A stretch of DNA of 64,000 bases from Paulinella micropora (taxonomy: Eukaryota > Cercozoa > Imbricatea > Euglyphida > Paulinellidae): contig WBZZ01005638.1 in the NCBI GenBank assembly GCA_019918135.1, positions 82,501 to 146,500 on the forward strand, read 5' to 3'. Positions within the stretch are counted from its first letter, which is position 1; each line of letters opens with the position of its first letter. The notes under the pieces were generated by a model. The model made no database searches. It saw nothing but the letters and a program-made list of their open reading frames with translations, and had not been told where the DNA came from. A program made the position numbers and the translations under genes. Positions 1 to 10,362 of this stretch are shown here, piece by piece.

Positions 1-130
1 ATGTATGTATGTATGTATGCATGCATGCATGTACATATGTACGTATGTACGTATTTATGTATGTATGTAAGTATGTATGTATGTATGTATGTATGTACGT
101 ATGTATGTATGTATGTATGTATGTATGTAT
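1..130. repeat. Tetranucleotide microsatellite (ATGT)n
   Basis: Nearly pure ATGT/GTAT repeat with scattered single-base changes. It gives long open frames of Met-Tyr-Val-Cys that are repeat artefacts and not genes. Confidence 0.95.
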
Positions 131-915
131 GCATCATATATATCTTCACATATTTGTTTGTAAAAGAAATCTATTTACTGAACGTGTTTGACGCAATAGG
201 TAAGAATGACGCGGAGGAATTGTGAGCAAAGAAGGAGGAAGTGCAACTCGGGTGCTGAAGCGTGCATCAACGACTTAGTTGTCCACGCAGCATCCAGTTC
301 AAAACTGACATATGGGACAGGCCAGAAGCAAACACTTCAACTACCTCGTTCTCTACGCAGTAATCTTTTCGAAACTGACGTGTAGAACAGCAAACATTTC
401 GCTCTCTCGAAAGCTGGTCGGCCGATGTGCAGGGTGACAAAGCCAGTCTTGTTGTGAGCTCATGTCACCCGTGGCTGAATGATGGAAAATTCGACAAGCA
501 AGGTTTGCTTGCAGCCCAGGGTATGCAACCCTGTCTTCAAATGGTATGCGACATCGTATTTTTTTCATTCTCGTTTTCAAGTCATCATAATGGTCAACAT
601 AGTGCAAGCCACTTTTAGATATCTCGGTGTCAGTTAGAATTATGATTGATAGTCAGAATTCTGAGCAAGCTATGAATGACTGTTTAGTTCCAGCTGATTT
701 TTGCAGATTCTTTTGAATAAATCAACAAAAACTGAAACTTGCATTTTTCGCTCTTAAAAAATTCTGATGACTAATCAGAATTCTGACCGATGGTTTCTGA
801 ATGTTGCTACTGATTACTATGTTAGATTTTATGATTCTGCGTTTTCTTTATTTATAGTTAAATGGTTTTATGACAATAGTTCACGTGATACATTCTCTCT
901 CTCTCTCTCTCTTTC

Positions 916-969
<54 letters not shown>

Positions 970-1136
970 GCTCAGTTTTTCCACTGAACCGGACTTTAAT
1001 AATTTGAAGAACGCTTCCTTTTCGTAGAGCTGAAAAGGAAGCACTGAGTCCGACTTTCAAATTTAAACTGCCTTAAGCTTTCTGTCAAACCAGGTCTCAT
1101 TGACGGGGGCCAGTCCGTCATATCTGATCATGTTGT

Positions 1137-1204
<68 letters not shown>

Positions 1205-1301
1205 GCAAACACTGTTTTCAAGTAGTAATGAAATACTTGCCACTCGTAGAGTCTCTTTTTCTATGATTATAGTATTATTAGTTATTAATCATATATTACT
1301 A

Positions 1302-1332
<31 letters not shown>

Positions 1333-1333
1333 G

Positions 1334-1375
<42 letters not shown>

Positions 1376-1588
1376 TAGGGAGTACATAGGCCATCGGTCC
1401 TTTCCATGGGCTGATTGGTATAAAGCTCCTAGAGTAATGTTCTATGCCGTCACTTCCTTTATTCCACCGATTGGTGTGGAGACTTTCCTTATGGAATGGA
1501 GGACTGGATGCACATGGCCTTTTGGCTCAGCAATTGGCAGGAGATACACTATTATTATTATTATTATGATTATTATTATGATTATTAC

Positions 1589-1642
<54 letters not shown>

Positions 1643-1664
1643 ATGATTATTATTCAAGATTCAC

Positions 1665-1703
<39 letters not shown>

Positions 1704-1765
1704 ATATTGACTGACACGGGTGGGTGGAGGACCTCGAACAAGGGTATTGGAGGCTTATGTCAGTT
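131..1765. other. Repeat-rich host intergenic DNA
   Basis: No gene can be supported here. The stretch holds (CT)n runs at about 894-967 and 1141-1202, and (ATT)n runs at about 1298-1376, 1551-1640 and 1665-1701, separated by unique AT-leaning DNA. Long Ile or Ser-Leu frames are translations of these repeats. It ends abruptly where retrotransposon homology starts near 1766. Confidence 0.85.
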
Positions 1766-1788
1766 AAATCCCGGTTGGGAAATTTACA

Positions 1789-2433
1789 TTGCTGGAAAGG
1801 CTCTTTGAGTTCCTGCATGTGGACCACGTGGGACCGTTGCCGCCGGTGGGGCCGGCGAAGGATAAGTTCTTGATGACGGTCATTGACAGGGCGAGCAATT
1901 ACGTTTGGGCGATACCAGTGCCTGACACAACGGCGGAGACGACAGCCAGGGAGCTGATCGATCGAGTCCTATGTGTGGTAGGGGTCCCCAAGACGATCTG
2001 CTCAGACAAGGGGCCAGCCTTTGACAACGAGCTAATGGAAAGGCTCGCGAACTTTTACGGGGTTCACTAGCAGTACGTTACACCGTACAATCCGAGGGCT
2101 AATGGCAAGATTGAGCGGGTGCATAGACCACTCAAGTCGGCTCTAAGGACCTACTGCAAGAAGAGTCAGCTCTTGTGGAGAGAGGTGGTCCCGAGCTTTG
2201 TTTTCGCTATGAACGCGATGCCATCGAAGGCTCTTGGAGCGGGGGCGGAATGTAGATCCCCATATCAGGTGGTATACGGGCAGGAGCCAGTGATGCCCCA
2301 GCACTTGGTATATCAGGATGGGCCTGGGCTTATGATGGATGAGGATGAGCTGTGGGGGTTCGTATGCGTGTGTCCATGGAGGCCATGCAAGCGGTACGGC
2401 AAGCGAGGCTGGCGGAACAGACCCGTCAGCTGA
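1789..2433 (+). pseudogene. Gypsy integrase core fragment with nonsense codon
   Basis: Retroviral-type integrase catalytic core (rve) of retrotransposon copy 1. The first catalytic Asp lies in the HVDHVGP motif and the second in SDKGPAFD. A TAG at 2068-2070 replaces the TGG (Trp) present in copy 2, and the reading frame continues after it through the third catalytic residue in PRANGKIERVH. The N-terminal HHCC zinc domain is lost by truncation. The frame shifts by -1 near 2360 into the C-terminal module, at the same place as in copy 2. The fragment is not functional. Confidence 0.85.
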
Positions 2434-3548
2434 GCAAAGAACCCTTGGAACAGGACTTGTCTATGGTAACCTATAAGCCGGGTGACATTGTCATGTTGTA
2501 TTACCCACAGGTTCCGAAGGGCATATCTTCAAAGATGTTTGTCCACTGGAAGGGGCCTTATCAGGTGATGCAACAGACTGGGCCGTTTAACTATCGGATA
2601 CGAGGCAGGGGGGAGAACAAGATTGTCAATGTTCGACGCCTCATCAAGTACGATCCGTTTCTCATGGAGAACGAGACGCTCCAAGAAGCGCTCGTCAGGG
2701 AAAAGGGGGAGTTTCAAGACCCTCCTAAGTTGGGAACGGATAAGGAACCCGATGGTGGGAAGCCCGGGGACCGAAAGGGCCAGGAGGGGAGGAAGGCACG
2801 GGCCCCTGAAGAGGGTGTCGGCCAGATAAGCTCCAAAGGGCCTGAGGTTGGGAAAAGGGGGTCAGATACAAGTCGCAAGCCACCCACAGAGGCGGCGAAG
2901 AGGGCGGCGGATAATGATCTGATCTACTCGGAACCTGGAAGTAGGCCGGGTAAACGCGGGAGGAGGGATGTGCAGGCGGGGCCGGAGGAGCCAGTGGTGC
3001 CCTCGCGGGTGGACGTCAAGCACAAGTTATGGAAGGAGGGTAATGAGGCACTAGAAATGACATGGGTTCTGGGTCGGTTCTATTTGGTCAGGCCCCCGAC
3101 TAGGTTCGTTGCAAAGGGAGACAAGGATACTCTCTTTGTGATGAAGGTTGTGGGACTGGCAGAGGACTCGAGGAAGACTCGATCGTCAAGGAGTGCGCTC
3201 AAAAACCTTCCGCCTATGCTGCAGTTTTACCGGTCTTGGGATAAGGATACGGTTGACAACCGGATGTACCGCGAGTATGTCCCGGTATGGTGGGATGCTG
3301 CAAATAGGGAGGTATGGGATGCCAAAATTGATCCAGCCACACGGAAGGGTGACAGGGATCACGAGGCATGGACCATATCAGCGTGGCCGAGGGGAGTGCT
3401 TGATTGCCCCTTCGAGTTGCACGACGGGCACATTCCACAGAAGGTTTGGGACTTGCTCAAGCAAAGCGGGCTTGACTTAAGGCTAATCGGGGGTGCACAT
3501 GCAACGGAAACGGTGCGGGGGAAGAGGCATCCGAGCCTAAAGGGATAA
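2352..3548 (+). pseudogene. Gypsy integrase C-terminal region (GPY/F module)
   Basis: A 398-codon frame continues the integrase polyprotein of copy 1. It holds a GPY/F-type module (KGPYQVMQQTGPFNYRIRG), usual at the C-terminus of Ty3/Gypsy integrases, where it contributes to multimerisation and DNA binding. A charged Gly/Lys/Glu-rich linker follows, then a Trp-rich tail of unknown role. The frame is uninterrupted here, whereas copy 2 has lost one base in the A/G run near 41590. It is expressed, if at all, only as part of a polyprotein, and the upstream pol is missing. Confidence 0.8.
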
Positions 3549-4134
3549 GGGGCATCCGGGATGCAACTTTTAAAAAAAGAAGGAATTGAAAAGCGGGTCG
3601 GAGGGCAGTTGGGCACACATTGACCATAGTGTGTGGGATAAACAGTACTGAGGGTCCTACTCAACTTTAAAACTTTACGGGCACAGTACAAGGGAACTCG
3701 GCGAAAAGGCCATCGTCGTTTTAAGGGTTGGACTTTGGGGTTCGGTCAATTCGGACTTCAGGGCCAAGGCACCATTCACATTTGACGGATTAGACAGGGT
3801 CTGGCTGGTGGTCGGCCAGACTATGGGTCTGTGACTTCGGGAAATCGCGCGCGTAGGGTTGAAGATGTGAGCTGGTCGAGTGCCATGATTCACGATCTTC
3901 TGGCAACAATAAGTCTCGAACTTAGCCCACATGAAGCACAAGCCTTTAATCTGTTGGATGGCTCTTGATACGATTTGATCAGGGGTCGAGCTAGGGTAGC
4001 TCTTGGGATGGTGGACAATCGGCTGGGATTCCCCAAAAAGCAGGTACTGACGAGATTATACGAGATGTAGTCTCCGGTGGTATTACTCCAGGATTGAGAT
4101 CCGAGCGATCTCAAAGGAGTGGGAAGGGGTGCTA
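3549..4134 (+). other. Retrotransposon 3' untranslated region and polypurine tract
   Basis: Non-coding DNA between the last pol codon and the LTR. A purine run at about 4113-4129, just before the LTR start TGTAACACCC, is a good candidate for the plus-strand priming polypurine tract. The inverted repeat GTCTGGC...GGCCAGAC near 3800 could form a hairpin. Part of this region recurs at 31389-31642. Confidence 0.7.
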
Positions 4135-5011
4135 TGTAACACCCACGGTATACTACATCGTTTATACGCTATTGGTGCTTTACTGGAATTTACTCTTGGA
4201 AGTATTTTCTTGTTATTAAATGTATTTAAGATGAATTCTTATTACATTTCCTGTTCTGATTAATATATCCGGTTTTAATGTTGTAGTAGGATAAAGAATA
4301 TGGAGGAAAAGCTAGGAAGCTTGGACCCCCATAGGACCTTAAAACCTACATTTTACACTTAACCGTTTACCGGCGTGGAGAGGGTTATAGGATGCAGAAT
4401 ACACAGTTGTGTAGCATCCATATGGAATAACCTCCCACATTAATAGCGTTGACCCGATCCTTCTACAGTACATGTAGTAACTGTTTGAAGTTTTGGAAAA
4501 GGGTCACGGAAAAACCGTGAAATTTGGCCTTTTTCCCGTGACTGGGAATTTATGACTAAATAAGGGAAAACGCACTTATGGGTTGTGGTTTGTGGTGTGT
4601 TTTGGCATTTGTGCAGGTTACGGACGTAACGCATCATGTCAGGGAACCAGTCAAAGGGACACTCCGGTTTGACCGGTGTTTTCCCTCTGGCTTGTTGTTT
4701 GGGTTCATTCCTGACAACCCTTTCTTACATAGAAGTGGTCGTTAGAACTGAACCAGTTGTGTTCAACGTTATTATTAAATTCCTTTTTATGATTGAGCTC
4801 GTAAGGGTAAGACCTCCGGTCTTAATACATTTGGAGTCCCTATCCCTTTTTCGAACTCATAAGTTTAGGAATTTGGAACGACCCACTCTCTGGGGGCAAT
4901 CAGTCACTGTTGTTGACTGTGTCTTGGGGAGAGTGTTAAGTAGCTTCTTGACAATCAGTACTCAGTACTGGTCGTGTGAGACAGTGCTTTCAGTCGTTTA
5001 AGGAAAAGGAA
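4135..5011 (+). repeat. Gypsy LTR, left part (copy 1)
   Basis: Starts TGTAACACCCACGG, like the 5' LTR of copy 2 at 32537, and aligns with it over its length with small indels and substitutions. It is interrupted at 5011 by the Polinton; the last six bases, AAGGAA (5006-5011), are repeated at 26172-26177 as the target-site duplication. With 26172-26269 the LTR is about 975 bp. Confidence 0.9.
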
Positions 5012-5139
5012 AGTAGTATAATATACTTTTTAGGCGGTATGTTTTTTCGTTCCTTAAAAACACACCCCCTAAAAAGAATTCGGCTTCCAGACACATCTCC
5101 CTCACAATCAATACAAGAGCACAAAACACCCTAAAGAGC
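5012..5139 (+). repeat. Polinton left terminal inverted repeat
   Basis: 128 bp beginning AGTAGTATAATATAC, matching the reverse complement of 26044-26171 at every base I compared. It would bind the integrase and carry the protein-primed replication origin. Preceded by target duplication AAGGAA at 5006-5011. The two ends diverge right after position 5139. Confidence 0.97.
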
Positions 5140-5199
5140 CCCATATCTAGCACTGAGAGAAAATATATTGTAAAAGAAAAAATTCGTCTTTTGATATAG

Positions 5200-5430
5200 A
5201 TGGATGGAAAACAGAAGAGAGCGGAATATGTAAAGGAAAGAAGAAAGCAGAAATACACATGTGTATGTGGTAAGGTAATAGGTATATATGGAAAATATCA
5301 ACACGAAAAATCAGACTTTCATAGAGACTACTTCGCAGAGAAAGAAGAGGTTATGATAGGAGGACATAAAGTTATTCGTATAATTCGTAGAAATGACGAC
5401 ATGGAAAGATATTATAAAAATCACTCGTGA
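5200..5430 (+). CDS. Small zinc-finger-like protein
   Basis: 76 residues, highly charged. Residues about 20-44 contain CVCGK followed by two spaced His residues (YQHEKSDFHRDYF), which resembles a short C2H2 finger like those common in polinton-like viruses. The first ATG, 60 bp inside the terminal repeat, is used. It is the first gene of the rightward left-end cluster. A role in DNA or RNA binding is only inferred from the finger. No close family is recognised. Confidence 0.65.
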   Translation: MDGKQKRAEYVKERRKQKYTCVCGKVIGIYGKYQHEKSDFHRDYFAEKEEVMIGGHKVIRIIRRNDDMERYYKNHS

Positions 5431-5453
5431 TTTGCTATAATAATGTTATAAAA

Positions 5454-5484
5454 ATAAAATGTAAAACCATTTAAAGAAATAAAT
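5454..5484 (+). promoter_or_regulatory. Duplicated 31-bp leader upstream of two small genes
   Basis: Positions 5454-5484 are identical to 5764-5794, and the similar AT-rich sequence ATTACTTATA follows both before the start codons at 5502 and 5816. The same block sitting just upstream of two unrelated small genes suggests a shared promoter or 5' leader. The second copy overlaps the stop codon of the gene ending at 5774. Confidence 0.5.
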
Positions 5485-5501
5485 ATTATTACTTATATAA
5501 T

Positions 5502-5774
5502 ATGTCTTCTATAATGATACAAGCGGACAAGGAATTGAAAGAACTATACAACTTACATTTTCCAGAAGCATTAGCAGGCGATAGAAGGATTAAGAAATAC
5601 ACTAGAAGAGAAACGCTTCAACGATATAGTAAAGCCTTTAAGTTTTGGAATGAACAGAGAAACAAGGCATTAGAGGCTCCAACGATGTTGAATATTCACA
5701 AATGGGAAATATGTGAAGAAGCAATAAGACAACTTAAATTAAGGGTGATGATTGTATTAAATAATAAAATGTAA
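5502..5774 (+). CDS. Hypothetical small basic protein
   Basis: 90 residues, predicted mostly helical and rich in Lys, Arg and Glu. It has no motif I recognise, no signal peptide and no membrane segment. Its leader is duplicated before the next gene, so the two are probably expressed together, perhaps early, given their place next to the polymerase. The final codons overlap the second leader copy. Confidence 0.6.
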   Translation: MSSIMIQADKELKELYNLHFPEALAGDRRIKKYTRRETLQRYSKAFKFWNEQRNKALEAPTMLNIHKWEICEEAIRQLKLRVMIVLNNKM

Positions 5775-5815
5775 AACCATTTAAAGAAATAAATTATATT
5801 ACTTATAATATATAT

Positions 5816-6010
5816 ATGGGGAGACACAAGAAATATCTCACACCTGAGGACAAGCGAAAGGCTAACTCCGAAAAGGCGCTAGCATATTACAAAAGAAATA
5901 AGGATGAAATTAATCAAAAAAGGAAGGAGCAATTAAAAGAGCGAAACAGAAAACTTAAGGAATATGAAGAAATGAAGGCAATCTCCGACGCGTCGAAGAT
6001 AGGAATATAA
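5816..6010 (+). CDS. Small Lys/Arg-rich putative DNA-binding protein
   Basis: 64 residues beginning MGRHKKYLTPEDKRKA, followed by YYKRNKDEINQKRKEQ. This pattern (basic start, then a Tyr-Lys-Asn helix) recurs in small proteins of giant viruses and polinton-like viruses and is thought to contact nucleic acid. Residues 56-62 are encoded by one of the 20-bp palindromes (5981-6000), read in the frame ISDASKI. A hairpin follows about 50 bp after the stop. Confidence 0.65.
   Translation: MGRHKKYLTPEDKRKANSEKALAYYKRNKDEINQKRKEQLKERNRKLKEYEEMKAISDASKIGI
5981..6000. repeat. Palindrome copy 1 (ATCTCCGACGCGTCGAAGAT)
   Basis: Near-perfect 20-bp palindrome (9 of 10 pairs) inside the 3' end of the gene at 5816-6010. 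It belongs to the family also found at 15465, 17335, 18862, 22843 and 25548, and weakly at 13355. Confidence 0.85.
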
Positions 6011-6055
6011 AACAAAAAACAAAAAACGAAAAAAACAAAAATGATTTTTTTCGCC

Positions 6056-6082
6056 TAAGTTGAATTGTGCTATTTCAACTTA
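6056..6082. terminator. Hairpin after small-gene cluster
   Basis: TAAGTTGAA and TTCAACTTA form a perfect 9-bp stem with a 9-base loop in the spacer before the polymerase gene. The same arm core AAGTTGAA...TTCAACTT follows the integrase stop at 24435-24451. The position downstream of stop codons suggests a transcription-termination or 3'-end processing hairpin. Confidence 0.5.
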
Positions 6083-6192
6083 TGACTTATGAATTTCATG
6101 TTAAAGGTAAGACAATCTTATATATATATAAAAGTAAAACAATTTAATTTATTTTCATTATTTTTATATCCTAACTAATATAAAAGTAAAAT

Positions 6193-9100
6193 ATGCCACC
6201 ACCATTACCGCCCAGACCGACGAAGGAAAATGTAGAACTAGCGAAGGTAAGGGCGAATTTGAAGAAAACTACAACAAGAGAAAACAAAAGGGAATTTAAA
6301 GTAGTAGAGTTAAAATCTAGGCGAGACAATAGATTAAACTCTCTTACATACGAAAAGCAAGGATTAGACATAAACTTTTATGATACAGACGCATTAGAGC
6401 GAGAAGTTTTAATTCCTTTTCTATTAGATGCTAAAAGAAATGGTATGACGGGAAATGCGGACGTTCATATTACTATAACCTACATAACAGACCACGAAGA
6501 ATTAAATAGATATTATAAAAAGAAAACATTTAATTCGTTTCAAATAAAAAACTATGATGATTTTATTGAAATGTTGAATGAGTTCAACATAAGCAATATT
6601 GAAGCGTCTGGACTAGGTTATGACAGGATTATTGAATACGCTAAGGTAGTAGTGGTTCAAGAAAACGGAGGAGGATGCTATGAGGGAAAATACAAAAGCA
6701 AACAAACAAAATATGAGGAAAGTATATTAATATCTCCCGCTAGCAAAAATAATAATTGTTTATTCTTTCTCTGTAAGGACATTCTTAATATGCCACTCAT
6801 TAACAGGAAAAGATGTAATGATGTTAGAGACCAATTCAATCTTTCTAATGATTGCCCTATACCATTCTCTACAGCCGTAAAAATCCTTAATACTTTGATA
6901 AAAGAAGGAAAGACATATGAAATAACAAATGCCTTAACAAAAGAAACTATAAGCACGAACAACATCGGAGAAGAAGCGGATATTATGATTTACTTAGAGA
7001 ATAATCACTATTTTGGATTAATTAAAAGATGTAAAAAGAAATGTGAAAAATGTTTAAAGAAATATGTCCAAAAGCACACTTGTAATCCAAAAATGATAAA
7101 TTATGTGAATAGAGAAATATTAAAGAATGGAAAGAGACATTTAATAACGAAGGCGCATAAAGAAAAATATAATAATAAAGATGAACTTCTTCATTACGAC
7201 CTTGAAACTTTTAGAAATAACACGCTTGCTGAAGGTTTTGATATTCACGACTGCTATATAGTCGGATATACTCAAGGGATGGAAGGATTTAAATATTTCG
7301 CTGGTAAAGATTGTATTTCTAAATTTCTGGATTTAGTCTTAGAGAGAGGAAGAAAGTTAGCAATAGAATGGGGTAATAGTTTGCTTCATAATCCAGTCAA
7401 GAAAGTAGCAGGAGTAAGAAAGAAAAAGAAGAAAGATGAAGAACCACCAATTTTATACGTGAATGGGTTTAACGGAGCGAACTTCGACCACTACTTCATT
7501 AAACAGGAATTAATAAGAAGAGGTATCAGACCGAAATCACATATGATTAATAACGGCTCAATAATCTCTTTACAATTTGAAAATATTAAAATGTGGGATA
7601 TGTGTAAGCATACTCAGGGGACGTTAAAAGAAAACTTAGAAAATATGAAATGTAAAACTCTTAAAGGAGATTTTGACCACGACAAGGCTTCTACTTGGGA
7701 AACAATGAGCGAAGAATTAAGAAATAAGTGTCTTGAATATTTGAAGTGTGATGTCATGGGGTTAAAAGAGTTATACGACAAAATAAACACAGAGATATTT
7801 GAAAAGCACTCAGTGAATTTAACTTCATACATTTCAACTTCAAGCCTTGCTTTCAATATCTGGAAGAAAATGATTGATGGTAAGCACGATGTAAGACTTC
7901 CAACTATTGAACAAGAGAAAGCGTTTAGAAAAGCGGTTATCGGAGCAAGAACATATCCAAGCAAAAAAAGATTTGTTTCAAAACAATACAAGGACTACTT
8001 AGCGGGGAAAATCACATTTGACGAATTAACCGATTATTTAGTTGATGCGGATGTCGTATCTTTATACCCAACAGCGATGCTTAATTTATTCATGGTTGGA
8101 GAAATTAAACAGGCTATCGCACCCTTTGATTATAATAATCTTCCTATCGGTATTTACAATGTTGATTATATCTCACCAAAAGACATATTACATTCAAGAA
8201 TAGGACAGAGAAATAAAATGGGCTCATTAAAGTGGAATTTAGCGGATATGAAAGACCAATGGCTCACGAGCGTTGATATTGAAGATATGATTAAGGAGGG
8301 CTACGATATAACAATTCATAAAGGATACTATACAGAGGAGGCAGAACCAGTTTTCAAAGAATACATACTGGAAATGTTTAAGGCGAAAGAAAATAGCGAA
8401 AAAGGCACACCGCAATATTTACTAGCCAAACTATTTATGAATTCGTTATACGGAAAAATGATACAGCGACCTATCCCAACAGAAGCAGAATATATTAAAT
8501 CAAATGAGGAGTATTGGAAATTTTGGACGAAAAACTATATATCTGATGTGGTTGAATTCAAAGATAAAGACGGAAACAAACTATGGCACGTATCTGGAAT
8601 ACCTAGAAATGAAGTAATAATTGAAGAAAGTATTACAAAGCCTTCTCACTACGGGGCTTTCATTCTAGCATATAGCAGGCGAATTATGTATAACTACATA
8701 AAAGATGCTAATCCAAATAAAGACATAGAGGCTGATTTCTATTACACTGATACCGATAGTCTAGTGTTGCATGTTAGGTTTGCCAAACTAATCAAAAGAC
8801 TTGGTGATAAATCTCTCGGAGGAATAACGGATGACTTAGGAGATTGTTGTAAGATAATAAGAGGAATATGGATTGCTCCAAAATTGTATATGTTAGAATT
8901 TACAACGAATGAAGCCTTTCTCCCTTACCTTACTAAGAATGACTTGAAACATAAAGACAAAGGTGTTCATATAATTGAATGCTACGAAAATGAAGGAGTA
9001 AAAAAGAGATACTACCACCTTAGAGGTAAGGGTTTGAATTCAAAAGGCTTAAATCCAGAGGTATATGAAAAGATGGATTTAGGTGAAAGCATTGAAAATG

Positions 9101-9279
9101 TTAGAGATTTTCAAATGAAGAAAATTCATTTATCACGAAATAGCAAACAGCAAAATATTAACCATTTTAGCATAGTTCATACTACAAACATAAAAAAGAA
9201 AGTTAATGATAATAAATGGCAAGGTCGGGAGTTTATCAATGAAAATGATAGTATTCCTTACGGATATCAAAGACATTAG
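6193..9279 (+). CDS. polB: Protein-primed family B DNA polymerase (pPolB)
   Basis: 1028 residues. It replicates the linear genome, priming from a protein bound to the inverted-repeat ends. Exonuclease motifs are visible: Exo I with DLETF near residue 335, Exo II with NGFNGANFDHYF near 430 and Exo III with YLKCDVMGLKELY near 520. Polymerase motif A is DADVVSLYP (about 617), motif B is KLFMNSLYGKM (about 746) and motif C is YYTDTDS (about 851). All catalytic aspartates are present. The Pro-rich N-terminus and the roughly 330 residues before Exo I are not recognised and may hold a terminal-protein-like or regulatory region. The ATG at 6193 is preceded by an AT-rich leader. Full length and intact. 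Confidence 0.95.
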   Translation: MPPPLPPRPTKENVELAKVRANLKKTTTRENKREFKVVELKSRRDNRLNSLTYEKQGLDINFYDTDALEREVLIPFLLDAKRNGMTGNADVHITITYITDHEELNRYYKKKTFNSFQIKNYDDFIEMLNEFNISNIEASGLGYDRIIEYAKVVVVQENGGGCYEGKYKSKQTKYEESILISPASKNNNCLFFLCKDILNMPLINRKRCNDVRDQFNLSNDCPIPFSTAVKILNTLIKEGKTYEITNALTKETISTNNIGEEADIMIYLENNHYFGLIKRCKKKCEKCLKKYVQKHTCNPKMINYVNREILKNGKRHLITKAHKEKYNNKDELLHYDLETFRNNTLAEGFDIHDCYIVGYTQGMEGFKYFAGKDCISKFLDLVLERGRKLAIEWGNSLLHNPVKKVAGVRKKKKKDEEPPILYVNGFNGANFDHYFIKQELIRRGIRPKSHMINNGSIISLQFENIKMWDMCKHTQGTLKENLENMKCKTLKGDFDHDKASTWETMSEELRNKCLEYLKCDVMGLKELYDKINTEIFEKHSVNLTSYISTSSLAFNIWKKMIDGKHDVRLPTIEQEKAFRKAVIGARTYPSKKRFVSKQYKDYLAGKITFDELTDYLVDADVVSLYPTAMLNLFMVGEIKQAIAPFDYNNLPIGIYNVDYISPKDILHSRIGQRNKMGSLKWNLADMKDQWLTSVDIEDMIKEGYDITIHKGYYTEEAEPVFKEYILEMFKAKENSEKGTPQYLLAKLFMNSLYGKMIQRPIPTEAEYIKSNEEYWKFWTKNYISDVVEFKDKDGNKLWHVSGIPRNEVIIEESITKPSHYGAFILAYSRRIMYNYIKDANPNKDIEADFYYTDTDSLVLHVRFAKLIKRLGDKSLGGITDDLGDCCKIIRGIWIAPKLYMLEFTTNEAFLPYLTKNDLKHKDKGVHIIECYENEGVKKRYYHLRGKGLNSKGLNPEVYEKMDLGESIENVRDFQMKKIHLSRNSKQQNINHFSIVHTTNIKKKVNDNKWQGREFINENDSIPYGYQRH

Positions 9280-9353
9280 AAACGAGAGAGAGTGTAGTTG
9301 ATAAATAGTTAATTAATTAATTTTTTATTTTTTATATCCTATAGTATATACTA

Positions 9354-9638
9354 ATGTCTCTCAAGTCTCTCGCGGAAAAATTTGAAAAACTTTCTATCAA
9401 TAATAAAACATTTACTTTGGATGATATCAAGCAAGTCATTGATGGTCATGTAAATGAATATAAATCTGAAAGTAAAAAACTTCAAGAACAAGGATTGCTA
9501 CCTATTGGAAAATATAAGGGGAAGTCCGTTGCTGATGTCGCTGTATTTGACAAGCAATACTTAATATGGTTGAACAAGCAACCGATGATGGTAAACTATC
9601 CAGAACTCAAAAAAGAAATTGTTAAATATATTCTATAA
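9354..9638 (+). CDS. ExoX C-terminal-like small protein A
   Basis: 94 residues. The C-terminal half carries PIGKYKGKSVADVAVFDKQY followed by LIWLNKQP. This is the pattern (GKYKGK, then D..Y..WL..Q) of the small domain found at the C-terminus of exodeoxyribonuclease X and in many free-standing phage and viral proteins. The N-terminal half is a charged helix. A second protein with the same domain is encoded at 10363-10791, so the two are paralogues. It lies directly downstream of the polymerase, which suggests a replication-associated, possibly nucleic-acid-binding role. The catalytic exonuclease domain itself is absent. Confidence 0.75.
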   Translation: MSLKSLAEKFEKLSINNKTFTLDDIKQVIDGHVNEYKSESKKLQEQGLLPIGKYKGKSVADVAVFDKQYLIWLNKQPMMVNYPELKKEIVKYIL

Positions 9639-10310
9639 TCACACTACATTCTCCTTTAAATTTATCTCTTTTTTAATTATTCTTAATATCGCTTTTTTTC
9701 TATGAAAATTGTTAAATTGTGTATAGTGTGGCTCTTTTAGAATTTCCCTAAAGTCTTCTCTTTCTTCTATTTCTACATTGTGATAATTTAATTTATTCTC
9801 TTCTAAATATCGGTCTGTAATTTCTTTAAACTTTATTTTTTCAAAGTGATGGTCAACATGAACGTTTTTTCTATCGTGTATTTCTTTTGTTATTTCACAT
9901 ATATATTTCGGCTCAATGAAAATGTCTATTACCATTCTATTTAAATATTCTTCTATTTGATTTTTTATAGTATTTCTACACGCATCATTAAATTTGGTCT
10001 TGGTGTATCTCATAATTTGTTTCTCTTTATTTACCCCAATGTAATTAATACAATTATACCACGAAAATGCTTTTTCTCCTATACGAAAGTGCTTACTACC
10101 ATATCCATTATTTTCAACATCAATTTCACAATTTATCAAATGTTCAAATTTCGTCTTATAATCAGGATGATTAATTATAATACCCTTAATAAAATTACTA
10201 TCGTTTTCATTTAACTTTTCATTGTGCTTATATTTGCTGACAATATTTCTTATATATACTATTATTTCTTTCTTTGTTTTAAACATTACTCCGCTTAGTA
10301 TATACAACAT
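9639..10310 (-). CDS. DUF3223-like protein, putative nuclease
   Basis: 223 residues. Residues about 40-95 (INHPDYKTKFEH, then a short beta-rich stretch ending SWYNCI) resemble the DUF3223 fold. The C-terminal part has HVDHHFEKIKF and FNNFHRKKAILRIIKKE, a D-H...F-H arrangement seen in HNH-like proteins that often accompany this domain. It starts at 10310, or at the second ATG at 10286. Its stop immediately abuts the stop of the rightward gene ending at 9638, so the two genes converge with no spacer. The function is inferred from weak pattern similarity only. Confidence 0.6.
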   Translation of the reverse strand: MLYILSGVMFKTKKEIIVYIRNIVSKYKHNEKLNENDSNFIKGIIINHPDYKTKFEHLINCEIDVENNGYGSKHFRIGEKAFSWYNCINYIGVNKEKQIMRYTKTKFNDACRNTIKNQIEEYLNRMVIDIFIEPKYICEITKEIHDRKNVHVDHHFEKIKFKEITDRYLEENKLNYHNVEIEEREDFREILKEPHYTQFNNFHRKKAILRIIKKEINLKENVV

Positions 10311-10362
10311 ACTATATACTCTTAAATAAAATTAATAAAAAAATAATATTAATAGTATATCA

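Larger units (their letters stand above)
1766..5011 (+). mobile_element. Ty3/Gypsy retrotransposon copy 1, 5'-truncated, LTR split by Polinton
   Basis: From about 1766 the sequence matches copy 2 (from about 40505) almost base for base, through the integrase core, the integrase C-terminal region, the 3' untranslated region and into the 3' LTR. The LTR starts at 4135, is cut at 5011 by the Polinton and resumes at 26172-26269. Gag, protease and reverse transcriptase are missing, so this is a 5'-truncated copy that cannot move by itself. It supplies the 3' end that copy 2 lacks. Confidence 0.9.

Noticed and set aside
1437-1657. Overlapping ORFs on both strands rich in Ile
   Set aside because: They are translations of the (ATT)n microsatellite.
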